From an uncultured Bacilli bacterium (GTDB lineage: Bacteria; Bacillota_I; Bacilli_A; RF39; UBA660): 19,851 nucleotides of DNA. This document shows, piece by piece, positions 6,348 to 14,168 of the stretch. A program made the translations under genes and the position numbers. The stretch is from the NCBI GenBank assembly GCA_947624845.1, contig CANQMB010000008.1, positions 1-19,851 of the forward strand, given 5' to 3'. The number at the start of each line of letters is the position of its first letter. Position 1 is the stretch's first letter. The notes beneath the pieces are model-generated. The model ran no database searches, was not told where the DNA came from, and saw only the letters and a program-made list of their open reading frames with translations.

Positions 6348-6440
6348 ATGAGAAAACAAGAGAAATATCTTTGTACTATCATAATACTCCTTATTATTGT
6401 GATTTTAATCATATTAATAAAAATAGTACCAACTGTATAA
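6348..6440 (+). CDS. 30-residue hydrophobic peptide, candidate type I toxin
   Basis: The ORF starts at ATG 6348, seven bases after a near-perfect AAGGAGGTG, and ends with TAA. The peptide has a charged head (MRKQEKYL), then one uninterrupted hydrophobic helix of Ile, Leu and Val (residues about 10-24), then KIVPTV. This is the layout of type I membrane toxins. It has its own extended -10 promoter and terminator, so it is a complete transcription unit of about 220 bases. Its ribosome binding site is masked by a hairpin and the mRNA ends are complementary over 13 bases (6301-6313 with 6464-6476), both features of known type I toxin mRNAs. I do not recognise the sequence as TxpA, BsrG or Fst. 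No antisense RNA promoter is convincing. A regulatory membrane peptide is the alternative. Confidence 0.65.
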   Translation: MRKQEKYLCTIIILLIIVILIILIKIVPTV

Positions 6441-6462
6441 GTCGGTACTAACCTAAAATTTT

Positions 6463-6505
6463 GGAATAGTACCTAACTCATCAAAATTAGGTATTCCTTT
6501 TTATT
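6463..6505 (+). terminator. Terminator of the small peptide gene
   Basis: GGAATA and CCTAA (6463-6476, three-base bulge) pair with TTAGGTATTCC (6487-6497), followed by TTTTTATTTT. The 5' arm can alternatively pair with the mRNA leader at 6301-6313. Confidence 0.8.
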
Positions 6506-6540
6506 TTATGCAAGTTTCCTTGACATATTCATAATAACAT

Positions 6541-6568
6541 AAAAACGACCTTTTTGCAAGCCGTTTTT
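6541..6568 (-). terminator. Terminator of ssrA
   Basis: AAAAACGAC (6541-6549) and GCCGTTTTT (6560-6568) form a 9-bp stem with one G-U pair, ending in a T run on the minus strand, 37 bases after the tmRNA 3' end. The T/A symmetry lets it work in both directions. Confidence 0.75.
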
Positions 6569-6604
6569 CTATTTTTACTCGAAAGTCCGAGTTTAGTATC
6601 TATC

Positions 6605-6948
6605 TGGTGGAGATGAGGAGAGTCGAACTCCTGTCCGAAAACCAATCTGAATAAACCTCTACAAGTTTAGTTAGTTAAAAACATTCGCCTATTTCTAAAG
6701 TAACTAACAACTAAAAAAATAGACTAGTCTAATAAAATTCATTCTAAGCCTTAGACAAACATAGAATATACTCTATTCAAATGAATCTTACACTTACTCC
6801 ATAGAGAAAAGTAAGAGAAGATGCTTCCTTTAATTATTAAGCGAAAGCGTATTGATTACTGTTTCCAGTTATTTTTTTGTGCTTGTAACGAAAGCATTCG
6901 ACTTGCCATTTACCAGATTCAAGCCTCCGTCGAAACCATATCATCCCC
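6605..6948 (-). ncRNA. ssrA: tmRNA (transfer-messenger RNA)
   Basis: The 344-nt RNA begins GGGGATGATATGG-TTTCGACGG and ends GGACAGGAGTTCGACTCTCC-ATCTCCACCA. The 5' GGGGAUGA pairs with UCAUCUCC to make the tRNA-like acceptor stem, the T-arm GTTCGACTC is canonical, and CCA is encoded. With SmpB it frees stalled ribosomes and tags the nascent chain for proteolysis. The tag reading frame ends NSNQYAFA followed by tandem stops TAA TAA (about 6838-6843). Read back in that frame it is KHKKITGNSNQYAFA after the tRNA-borne Ala, but the exact resume codon is not certain. The gene directly follows smpB and has its own promoter overlapping the smpB terminator. Confidence 0.97.
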
Positions 6949-6959
6949 ATGTGTTCTAC

Positions 6960-6988
6960 ATTATATCATATTTTATAGAAAAAAACAA
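6960..6988 (-). promoter_or_regulatory. Promoter of ssrA
   Basis: On the minus strand TTGTTT, 17 bases, then perfect TATAAT (6960-6965). The tmRNA 5' end lies 12 bases past the -10, so the primary transcript starts a few bases upstream and would be trimmed by RNase P. The -35 lies in the stem and T-run of the smpB terminator. Confidence 0.65.
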
Positions 6989-7005
6989 TCGTTCTCTAAC
7001 GATTG
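6981..7005 (-). terminator. Terminator of the secG-rnr-capA-smpB operon
   Basis: CAATCGTT and AACGATTG form a perfect 8-bp stem with loop AGAG, followed by seven T on the minus strand. The smpB stop codon (6996-6998) lies in the hairpin. Confidence 0.9.
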
Positions 7006-7439
7006 CGATATTTATTTAATCTTTCAGCTTCTCTTTTTTGTTCTTTTTCCTTCATTGCTTCTCTCTTATCGTAATTCTTTTTTCCTTGACAAATACCAAG
7101 CAATATTTTAGCCCTATTCATTTTAAAATATATTTTTAAAGGAACTAATGTATACCCTTGTCTTTCTACTTTCTCTTTTATCTTACGAATCTCTTTTTTA
7201 TGAAGCAGCAACTTTCTGGTTCGCCTTTCTTCATGATTAAAAATATTTCCCTCTTTATAGGGAGCAATAAACATGTTGAGAAGAAAAACTTCATTTTTCT
7301 TAATAACAGCATAGCTATCTTTTATATTGGCAGAACCATTGCGAATTGATTTAATCTCCGTTCCAGTTAATGCAATTCCAACTTCAATACTATCTTCAAC
7401 AAAATAATCATGATAGGCTTTTTTATTTAAAATTTCCAT
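6996..7439 (-). CDS. smpB: SsrA-binding protein SmpB
   Basis: The product is 147 residues, close to the usual 150-160. SmpB binds the tRNA-like part of tmRNA and brings it to the empty A site of stalled ribosomes. Signature stretches are visible in order: NKKAYHDYF, the conserved GIALTGTEIKSIRNG, NMFIAPYKEGNIFNH, and the C-terminal basic tail KKNYDKREAMKEKEQKR that enters the mRNA channel. ATG 7439 overlaps the capA stop in TAATG; AGGAGATGATG precedes it. The gene is last in the secG-rnr-capA-smpB run and is followed directly by ssrA, so both trans-translation partners are side by side. The stop codon lies within the terminator hairpin. Confidence 0.97.
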   Translation of the reverse strand: MEILNKKAYHDYFVEDSIEVGIALTGTEIKSIRNGSANIKDSYAVIKKNEVFLLNMFIAPYKEGNIFNHEERRTRKLLLHKKEIRKIKEKVERQGYTLVPLKIYFKMNRAKILLGICQGKKNYDKREAMKEKEQKREAERLNKYRNR

Positions 7440-8623
7440 TATGCATCATCTCCTAAAGAAACTACTGGAAGATCTGGATATCTTTCTGTAACAATAGCTT
7501 TAAATTGTTCATAATAATTTCTATAATTAGGTAAAATAGTATTATTTAACTGACTATATGGATAAACTTTAAAATCCATTTTCCCTCTCAAATTATATTT
7601 AGTATAAATCAACTCTGCCTTTGGATTTTCTATAGCCACTGTCGTTTGCCCTTTCTGTTCTTTTTTGTGAATATCAACCGATACCATAAGTCCCGTTAAT
7701 TTTTCGACACTATCTTGGCCAGAAATAAAATTACCAAGAGAATAAATAACTAGTGTTTTTCCAATATATTCAATCGGTTCTACCACATGAGGATGAGCTC
7801 CTATAATAATATCAACTCCGAGACTAGATAAGTAATTGGCAATTTCTGTTTGAGAACTACTGATGCCATGAGAATACTCAATTCCCCAGTGCATGGCAAC
7901 CATGACTACATCCACCTGATCGCGAACACGTTCCACATCATTCTTGACTAGTTCTTCTGAATATATATTATCTAAATATTCTTTTCCAGCAGGAGGAGTT
8001 AATCCGTTCGTCCAAGTCGTATAAGACAAAAAGGCATATTTAATTCCATTAATCTCATAAATACGTTCTTTGTCCCGATCTTCAAAAGAAGTATAGCATC
8101 CTGCTGTTTTCACAGATTTTTGGTTATTCCAATAAGAAAGAGATCGAAGAACTGCTTCTTCCCCACGATCCATAGTATGATTAGTAGCCAAACTAACTAA
8201 ATTAAATCCAGAATCAATAAAGGCATCTCCTACTTCTTGAGGAGAATTAAATCTTGGATAATTAGAAAGACCCAATTCTGTTCCACCAAGAACGGTTTCT
8301 TGATTATAATAAGCTAAATCATAAGAACGAGTAATTGGTTTTATATATTCAAGCATCGGTTTAAAATCGTAACTTCCATCTGAAAGTTTAGCATCATTAT
8401 AGACAGAATTATGAATGAGTGCATCTCCTACCATAATCATACTAGCTCGATATTCTTTTTTTGTATCTTTTTTTTCTTCTTTTTTTTGTATTGGTTTTTC
8501 TTTTTTAGGTTCCAAAGAAGGTTGGCATTGAAAATAAAGACCGATTCCCAATAAAAGAGCAGAAAAAACTAAAAGAATTTTAATCGATTTTTTTACTTTT
8601 CTTTTTTTTACTACTTTTGTCAT
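7439..8623 (-). CDS. CapA-family membrane-anchored metallophosphoesterase-like protein
   Basis: The product is 394 residues. Residues about 10-30 are a membrane anchor (IKILLVFSALLLGIGLYF), followed by a Lys/Glu-rich linker (about 38-55), so the catalytic domain lies outside the cell. The PGA_cap/CapA domain motifs appear in order: MVGDALIHNSVY, YNQETVLGG, ATNHTMDRG, AMHWGIEYS and IGAHPHVVEPIE, the metal-ligand pattern of calcineurin-like phosphoesterases. CapA/PgsA takes part in poly-gamma-glutamate export in Bacillus, but capB and capC homologues are absent here and most CapA-like proteins in Bacilli have no defined substrate. It sits between rnr and smpB, one base from the rnr stop and overlapping the smpB start, so it is co-transcribed with the ribosome-rescue genes. 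Any functional link to them is unproven. Confidence 0.9.
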   Translation of the reverse strand: MTKVVKKRKVKKSIKILLVFSALLLGIGLYFQCQPSLEPKKEKPIQKKEEKKDTKKEYRASMIMVGDALIHNSVYNDAKLSDGSYDFKPMLEYIKPITRSYDLAYYNQETVLGGTELGLSNYPRFNSPQEVGDAFIDSGFNLVSLATNHTMDRGEEAVLRSLSYWNNQKSVKTAGCYTSFEDRDKERIYEINGIKYAFLSYTTWTNGLTPPAGKEYLDNIYSEELVKNDVERVRDQVDVVMVAMHWGIEYSHGISSSQTEIANYLSSLGVDIIIGAHPHVVEPIEYIGKTLVIYSLGNFISGQDSVEKLTGLMVSVDIHKKEQKGQTTVAIENPKAELIYTKYNLRGKMDFKVYPYSQLNNTILPNYRNYYEQFKAIVTERYPDLPVVSLGDDA

Positions 8624-8624
8624 A

Positions 8625-10730
8625 CTACACCTTCTTTATTATTTCAAAATCAATAACCTTTTCTTCTTTACTGGCACGAACTACTTTTACTAATACTCGA
8701 TCCCCAATCGTATAGACAACATGACTTCTTTCACCCGTTAAACACATTCTTTCCTCATCATAATGAAAGAAATCTAACATATCGCGAATAGGAACAAGTC
8801 CTTCAATTAAATTATCTAATTGGACAAACATTCCAAAACTCATCACAGAACTAATCATTCCTTCATATTCTTCCCCAATATGACTTTCCATATACTCTGC
8901 CATCTTCATATCTTCTACTTCTCTTTCACAATCAACAGAAGCTCTTTCTCTAGAAGAAGAATGTTCAGCGATATAAACTAATTTTTGTTGCCAGTGATTT
9001 CTCGTATTTGCTGAAAGATTTCCTTCAAACAAATAGGTTCTAAGAAGTCGATGTACTGTTGTATCGGGATATCTACGAATCGGTGAAGTAAAATGAGTAT
9101 AGCAAGGACTGGCTAATCCATAGTGTCCTAGATTTTCACTCTTATAAACTGCTTTTTGCATACTGCGAAGTAACAGACTCGATAAAATTTTAAATTCTTT
9201 TTTATCTTTTAAAAATTCTACTAAATTTTGAATGGTTTTTGGTCTCGTATCTTTTATATTTCCAGGAATCTGATAACCCAATGTCCCAATAAAGCTTAAG
9301 TAACTTCTAATTTTTTCTTCCTTTGGATACTCATGAACTCGGTAAATGAAAGGCAATTCCATATAGAAAATATGACTAGCGACGCATTCATTGGCAGCGA
9401 TCATAAAATCTTCAATTAAATTCTCCCCAAGACCACGATTACGTAAAGTAATCTCCGTTGGCACACAGTTTTCATCGACAAGTATTTTCGCCTCATCAAC
9501 ATCAAAATCAATATATCCACGCTTCATTTTTGCTTTCCTTAAAATCTGGGCTAATTCTTCCATTGTACGAAGTGTATCTGCATAATCTCGGTAACCCTCT
9601 GGAATCTCATTTTTTTCTAAAACTTGATTGACCTTCTTATAAGTCATTTGAATTCTTGAACGAATAACGCTAGGGAAAATCTCATAATCAATCTGCTTGC
9701 CTGTGGAATCAAATTCCATGACACAAGAAATTGTAAGCCGATCGACTCCTGGATTTAAAGAACAAATTCCATTTGAAAGTTCATGTGGAAGCATCGGAAT
9801 TACTCGATCTACTAAATAGACACTCGTTCCTCTTTCCATTGCATCTAAATCTAGTGGACTTCCCTCTTTTACATAGTAAGAAACATCGGCAATATGAACG
9901 CCCAACACATAATTTCCATTTTCTTTCTTTTGAATAGAAATTGCATCATCAATATCTTTTGTATCATCTCCATCAATTGTAAAAATCATCTGTTCAGTTA
10001 AGTCTCTACGTCCCTTGTAATCTTCTTTTCTTACTTCCATCGGAATTTTTTTTAATTCTTCTTTCACTAAATCACTAAATTCTGTTGGAATATTATATTT
10101 GTATACAATAGATAAAATATCTACTCCTGGATCATTCTTATGCCCAATAATCTCTTCTACTTTTCCTAAATATTTTCCATGATTATCTAATTTTTTCTTC
10201 AAGGAAACAACAACTTTATGACCATCGACAGCCCCAAGACTATCTTCTTTTAAAACTTCTATTTTTAAATTAATTTTACGATCATCTAAAGTGATATATC
10301 CTCTTTCTTTATGAAATTGAATCTCTCCTACATAAGTTGTATTTTCTCTCTTTAAAATTTTTAAAACTCTTCCTTCTAAACGGTCAAGATTCATTTTAGA
10401 AGTAATCTCGACTAAAACCAAATCTCCATGGATGGCCTCATTCATATTGTCTTCGCTAATATAGATATCATCTTCTAAACCATCGACATGAACAAAACCA
10501 AATCCTTTTTTATTGGCATGCATAATCCCTTTTTTTAAATGACTGTCCTCTAATAACATATATCGATCTTTATTCGTATGATAAATAACGACTTCTTCCT
10601 CTAATTCTTTTAATACTTCCATTAATTTTTGAATTTCCAAAGAATCTACTAAATGAAGCTGATTCGTAAGATCATAAATATCAATCGCCCGTTTTTCATT
10701 TTTTAGTATTTCGATTACTTTTTCTCTCAT
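8625..10730 (-). CDS. rnr: Ribonuclease R (3'-5' exoribonuclease)
   Basis: The product is 701 residues from ATG 10730 behind AAGGTGA. Domains in order: N-terminal winged-helix (about 1-60), two cold-shock domains (about 65-195, with KKGFGFVHVDG), the RNB catalytic domain (about 240-570) with FTIDGDDTKDIDDAIS at 250-265 giving the metal-binding aspartates, and a C-terminal S1 domain (from about 620, EGMISSVMSFGMFVQL). It ends soon after S1 and lacks the long Lys-rich tail of many RNase R proteins, which explains the shorter length. RNase R degrades structured RNA and works with SmpB-tmRNA to remove non-stop mRNA, in line with the nearby smpB and ssrA. secG-rnr-smpB-ssrA is the order known in Bacillus. 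Confidence 0.97.
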   Translation of the reverse strand: MREKVIEILKNEKRAIDIYDLTNQLHLVDSLEIQKLMEVLKELEEEVVIYHTNKDRYMLLEDSHLKKGIMHANKKGFGFVHVDGLEDDIYISEDNMNEAIHGDLVLVEITSKMNLDRLEGRVLKILKRENTTYVGEIQFHKERGYITLDDRKINLKIEVLKEDSLGAVDGHKVVVSLKKKLDNHGKYLGKVEEIIGHKNDPGVDILSIVYKYNIPTEFSDLVKEELKKIPMEVRKEDYKGRRDLTEQMIFTIDGDDTKDIDDAISIQKKENGNYVLGVHIADVSYYVKEGSPLDLDAMERGTSVYLVDRVIPMLPHELSNGICSLNPGVDRLTISCVMEFDSTGKQIDYEIFPSVIRSRIQMTYKKVNQVLEKNEIPEGYRDYADTLRTMEELAQILRKAKMKRGYIDFDVDEAKILVDENCVPTEITLRNRGLGENLIEDFMIAANECVASHIFYMELPFIYRVHEYPKEEKIRSYLSFIGTLGYQIPGNIKDTRPKTIQNLVEFLKDKKEFKILSSLLLRSMQKAVYKSENLGHYGLASPCYTHFTSPIRRYPDTTVHRLLRTYLFEGNLSANTRNHWQQKLVYIAEHSSSRERASVDCEREVEDMKMAEYMESHIGEEYEGMISSVMSFGMFVQLDNLIEGLVPIRDMLDFFHYDEERMCLTGERSHVVYTIGDRVLVKVVRASKEEKVIDFEIIKKV

Positions 10731-10754
10731 AAGTCACCTTCTACTCTTTATATC

Positions 10755-10792
10755 ATTATAAAATAAAAAAGACTTTGAGAAAAGCCCTTTTT
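10755..10792 (-). terminator. Attenuator-like hairpin and possible second promoter between secG and rnr
   Basis: AAAAAG and CTTT arms (10765-10792) form an A/T-rich hairpin with a T-run on the minus strand right at the secG stop. A TATAAT follows (10755-10760) with only a poor -35. This would lower read-through from secG to rnr and may allow separate rnr transcription. Confidence 0.5.
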
Positions 10793-11006
10793 ACATAAAT
10801 GATGCAACTAAACAAATTACAAAAAAGGATAATCCTAAAAGTAAAGTTAGTCTACTGATAAACAGTTCTGAACCTCTTTCTTTTCTTTCACGAAATAATT
10901 CTCCACTGCCACCAAAAATAATTCCTTGATTTCCTTCTGCTTTTCCACTTTGTAAAAGTACAATTATAATTAATAGAATTGATATTACTAATAATGCTGT
11001 TTCCAT
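10791..11006 (-). CDS. secG: Protein translocase subunit SecG
   Basis: The product is 71 residues with two membrane helices (about 3-20 and 50-70) around a cytoplasmic loop. The family marks LLQSGKAEG and IFGGSGELF-R are present. SecG joins SecY and SecE in the membrane channel for preproteins. GGAGGAGAG precedes ATG 11006. It opens the operon with rnr, capA and smpB. Confidence 0.95.
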   Translation of the reverse strand: METALLVISILLIIIVLLQSGKAEGNQGIIFGGSGELFRERKERGSELFISRLTLLLGLSFFVICLVASFM

Positions 11007-11032
11007 AGCTCTCCTCCGTTTTCAATAGTACT

Positions 11033-11061
11033 ATAATATCATAAAAGCAAAATTTTATCAA
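11033..11061 (-). promoter_or_regulatory. Promoter of the secG-rnr-capA-smpB operon
   Basis: On the minus strand TTGATA (11056-11061), 17-base spacer, TATTAT (11033-11038) preceded by TGA, i.e. extended -10. It begins just after the stop codon of the upstream gene. Confidence 0.75.
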
Positions 11062-11067
11062 CTGAAA

Positions 11068-11607
11068 TCAAGAAAAAGGAATAACCCTTGGTCGATGATG
11101 TACTTCTTTTAAATAACGCATTAAATCAGTCGTTTTTATTTTTAAATGACGACGATTGGTTCCTGTATTTGATGAAAAATTAGGAGAATCTTCAATTTCC
11201 TTATCGAGAATCACTTGAACATAATCGTCAAGATCACGAACTACACTCAAAACAGTTAAAGAACCAGGTTGAACTCCTAATCTTTTTTCCATATCGTCAG
11301 CGGTAGCAAAACAAAGACCTGAAATTCCGATTTTGGCCTCTAATTGATGAACATCCAAACTTTTCTTGGCAGGTAAAACAACTAGAAAAAACGTCGTATG
11401 TTTTTTATTTGTAAGAAGAATGCTTTTACGAATTTCACATTCCAATTTTTTATCGATATCCACACATTCATCCATGGTCTCTACCACATCATTCGTCACA
11501 TATTCATACTGAATTTTTAACTTCTCCAATATTTGAAATACCTCTTCTTCTAAAGGACAAATAAAGTTAGTAGGAACTTGTTTTTCTATTTCTGATATTT
11601 TAATCAT
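11068..11607 (-). CDS. YbaK/ProX-type aminoacyl-tRNA deacylase (probable prolyl-tRNA editing)
   Basis: The product is 179 residues in a single YbaK/EbsC-type domain. Features that match free-standing prolyl-tRNA deacylases (ProX/PrdX) are the strand and lysine segment CEIRKSILLTNKK, FFLVVLPAKKSLD, and KRLGVQPGSLTVLSVVRD followed by VQVILDKEI. These enzymes remove wrongly attached alanine or related amino acids from tRNA-Pro in the cytosol. The start codon lies within the last codons of eno (8-base overlap), so translation is probably coupled. Substrate specificity is inferred from the family only. It closes the murD-eno operon; the next gene has its own promoter. Confidence 0.85.
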   Translation of the reverse strand: MIKISEIEKQVPTNFICPLEEEVFQILEKLKIQYEYVTNDVVETMDECVDIDKKLECEIRKSILLTNKKHTTFFLVVLPAKKSLDVHQLEAKIGISGLCFATADDMEKRLGVQPGSLTVLSVVRDLDDYVQVILDKEIEDSPNFSSNTGTNRRHLKIKTTDLMRYLKEVHHRPRVIPFS

Positions 11608-12820
11608 TAATTGCCTCCTCTATACGAATTAATTGATTATATTTACATATTCGATCTGTTCTAGATAAAGAACCCGTTTTAATTTGGCCTAAATCGAGTC
11701 CGACTGCCAAATCCGCAATCGTCGTATCTTCTGTTTCTCCACTACGATGAGAAATGATAGTTCGATAACCGTTTTCTTTGGCTAATTGAATCGTCTCTAA
11801 AGTTTCACTGATCGTTCCAATTTGATTAACTTTAATTAAAATAGCATTTCCTGCTTTTTCTTTGATTCCTTTTTGTAAATATTCTTTGTTTGTAACAAAC
11901 AAATCATCTCCAACGAGTTGAATTTGATTGCCTAGACGTTCTGTAATTTCTGTAAATCCTTTCCAATCATTTTCATCCACGGGATCCTCAATAGAAACAA
12001 TTGGATAGGAATTTATCAATTCTTCATAAAAATCGATGAGTTCTGTCGTAGTCAACTTCTTAGAATCCACTTGATAATAACCATCTTGGTAAAATTCAGA
12101 AGCAGCCACATCAATTGCTAAATTCACGTCAATTCCAGGTTCGTATCCTGCTTTTTTTATCGCTTCCATAATTAAATCAAACCCTTCTTTATTTGAACTT
12201 AAATTGGGAGCAAAACCACCTTCATCACCAACGCCAGTAAAATAACCACGTTCATTTAATACACTTTTCAAACTATGAAAAACCTCAGATCCTACTCGAA
12301 TTCTTTCTTTTATAGTATCTCTTTCTGGAATAATCATAAACTCTTGAAAATCTAAATTATTATCAGCATGAGCGCCCCCATTTAAAATATTCATCATCGG
12401 TTTTGGTAAATTTTTTGAAGACCCAACATAATCATAAAGAGGTTTATTTTGACTTTGAGCACTAGCTTTTAAACAAGCCATACTCACTCCTAAAATCGCA
12501 TTGGCCCCCAATTTACTTTTCGTTTTAGTTCCATCTAACTCGATCATAGCATCATCAATTTCTTTTTGATTTTCTACATCCATTCCAACAACTAAATTTC
12601 GAAGCGAACCATTGACATGATCTACTGCTTTTAAAACGCCTTTACCTTGGTAACGAAAATCTCCATCGCGCAACTCTAAAGCTTCTCTTTCGCCAGTAGA
12701 AGCTCCACTGGGTACAGAAGCTCTCCCCAAAGTACCATCTTCTAGCAAAACATCAACTTCTACTGTAGGATTTCCCCTGGAATCTAATATTTCTCTTCCA
12801 ATTACATTTTTAATCTTCAT
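11600..12820 (-). CDS. eno: Enolase
   Basis: The product is 406 residues, some 25 shorter than typical bacterial enolase, apparently by compact loops rather than a lost domain. It converts 2-phosphoglycerate to phosphoenolpyruvate. All key residues are visible: Glu200 in GDEGGF, metal ligands Asp237 (IDVAASE), Glu278 (IEDP) and Asp305 (GDD), catalytic Lys330 (ILIKVNQIG) and His358 in SHRSGE. The N-terminal REILDSRGNPTVEVDV and SVPSGASTG are canonical. ATG 12820 overlaps the end of murD by 11 bases and is preceded by GGAGAT. In Bacillus eno usually lies with gapA-pgk-tpiA-pgm; here it sits between a cell-wall gene and a tRNA-editing gene. Confidence 0.98.
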   Translation of the reverse strand: MKIKNVIGREILDSRGNPTVEVDVLLEDGTLGRASVPSGASTGEREALELRDGDFRYQGKGVLKAVDHVNGSLRNLVVGMDVENQKEIDDAMIELDGTKTKSKLGANAILGVSMACLKASAQSQNKPLYDYVGSSKNLPKPMMNILNGGAHADNNLDFQEFMIIPERDTIKERIRVGSEVFHSLKSVLNERGYFTGVGDEGGFAPNLSSNKEGFDLIMEAIKKAGYEPGIDVNLAIDVAASEFYQDGYYQVDSKKLTTTELIDFYEELINSYPIVSIEDPVDENDWKGFTEITERLGNQIQLVGDDLFVTNKEYLQKGIKEKAGNAILIKVNQIGTISETLETIQLAKENGYRTIISHRSGETEDTTIADLAVGLDLGQIKTGSLSRTDRICKYNQLIRIEEAIND

Positions 12821-14168
12821 TTTTTTCGATCTCCTCTACATATTTTTTAAATTCGCTTCCTCTTTCTTCACATTCATGGTATTGATCCCAAGAAGCAGAA
12901 GCTGGAGAAAGTAAAACAACATCCCCTCTTTCAGCAACTTTCACACACTCGGGGAAAGCCTCTTTCAATGTTTCAAAAATATAAGTAGGTATTTTCAAAG
13001 AAGTTCCAAATTCCAATACCCGTTTTCGACATTCACCAATACCAACAATTGCTTTTACTTTTTTCATATAATCTTTTAAATCATCAAAATTTTGACCTCG
13101 TTCTAAACCACCAAGAATTAAAATCACAGGCTCTGAAAAAGAAGAAAGTGCAATCTGACAGCATTTAATGTTAGTCGCTTCTGTATCATTATAATAAGAT
13201 ACACCATTTTTTTCTGCCACAAATTCTAAACGATGTTCAACACCTTTAAAAGTTTGAAGTACTTTGGTAATATCCTCATTAGAAACCGAAAGCTCTTTAG
13301 CTACCATAATAGCAGCCATACAATTTTCCAAGTTATGAGTTCCTTTTAATAAAATAGAATTAGTAGAAATTATCTTTTCATCATAATAATAAATACTTCC
13401 CTCTCTTAAATAACAACCATTAATTTGATTTTTACTAGAAAAATATTTTGTCGTTGAGGAAATATTTTTAGTCATATCCAAAACATCTTGATTTTCCATA
13501 TTCAAAATAGCAACATCATGTTCCGTTTGATTATAAAACATCTTCGTTTTTGTCTCTTTATAATGTTCATAGGTTTTCATAAAATCAATATGAGCATAAT
13601 CTAAATTCGTAAACACACCAATATGTGGATGAAATTGATCTAGATTTTCTCCCTGTTGGCAAGAAACTTCCATGACAATAATATCCTCTTTTTGAAGTTT
13701 ATCTAAAAAGCTACAAAGGGGATATCCAATATTTCCCGCTAAATGAACTCGATCTCCATAGGCTTTTTTTAGCATTTCGTAAGTAAGCGTCGTTGTGGTC
13801 GTTTTTCCATTTGTACCCGTAATCCCAATTAAAGTAATTCCTTCCGGTAATAATCGATAGGCCATCTCCACTTCATTAATGACGGGAATTCCTAAACTTT
13901 TCGCTTTTTGTACATAAGGATGATCAATAGGAACCCCTGGATTTTTAATTAAATAAGAAAATTGATTTGTTAATAACTCATCTGGATGAGAACCAAAGAC
14001 AAATTCTACTCCTAAAGATCTTAATTCTTCTACTTGTTTTTGATTTTGTTCTTCTTCTTTTTTACTATCATTTAAAACAACTTGATTCCCACGTTTTATT
14101 AATACTTTCGCTGCCTCATACCCACTACGAGCCATACCGAGAATTAATATTTTTTCGTTTTCAAACAT
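12810..14168 (-). CDS. murD: UDP-N-acetylmuramoyl-L-alanine--D-glutamate ligase
   Basis: The product is 452 residues from ATG 14168, close to the family's 440-450. An in-frame ATG 33 bases upstream has no ribosome binding site, whereas TTAGGTGATG precedes 14168. MurD adds D-glutamate to UDP-MurNAc-L-Ala in the cytosolic branch of peptidoglycan synthesis. The N-terminal Rossmann part (ILILGMARSGYEAA), the ATP loop GITGTNGKTTTT (about 115-126), the mid-domain NLDYAHIDFM and the C-terminal ligand-binding part (LGGLERGQNFDDL, LLSPASASWDQY) are all in place. The DQY motif near the C-terminus is typical of MurD. The gene heads the operon and is divergent from the femX-type gene, with 175 bp of shared promoter DNA between them. 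Confidence 0.97.
   Translation of the reverse strand: MFENEKILILGMARSGYEAAKVLIKRGNQVVLNDSKKEEEQNQKQVEELRSLGVEFVFGSHPDELLTNQFSYLIKNPGVPIDHPYVQKAKSLGIPVINEVEMAYRLLPEGITLIGITGTNGKTTTTTLTYEMLKKAYGDRVHLAGNIGYPLCSFLDKLQKEDIIVMEVSCQQGENLDQFHPHIGVFTNLDYAHIDFMKTYEHYKETKTKMFYNQTEHDVAILNMENQDVLDMTKNISSTTKYFSSKNQINGCYLREGSIYYYDEKIISTNSILLKGTHNLENCMAAIMVAKELSVSNEDITKVLQTFKGVEHRLEFVAEKNGVSYYNDTEATNIKCCQIALSSFSEPVILILGGLERGQNFDDLKDYMKKVKAIVGIGECRKRVLEFGTSLKIPTYIFETLKEAFPECVKVAERGDVVLLSPASASWDQYHECEERGSEFKKYVEEIEKNED

Noticed and set aside
6821..7111. Plus-strand ORF across ssrA and the smpB end
   Set aside because: It is antisense to tmRNA and smpB, both certain.
9391..9585. Plus-strand ORF inside rnr
   Set aside because: Antisense shadow of the RNB domain.
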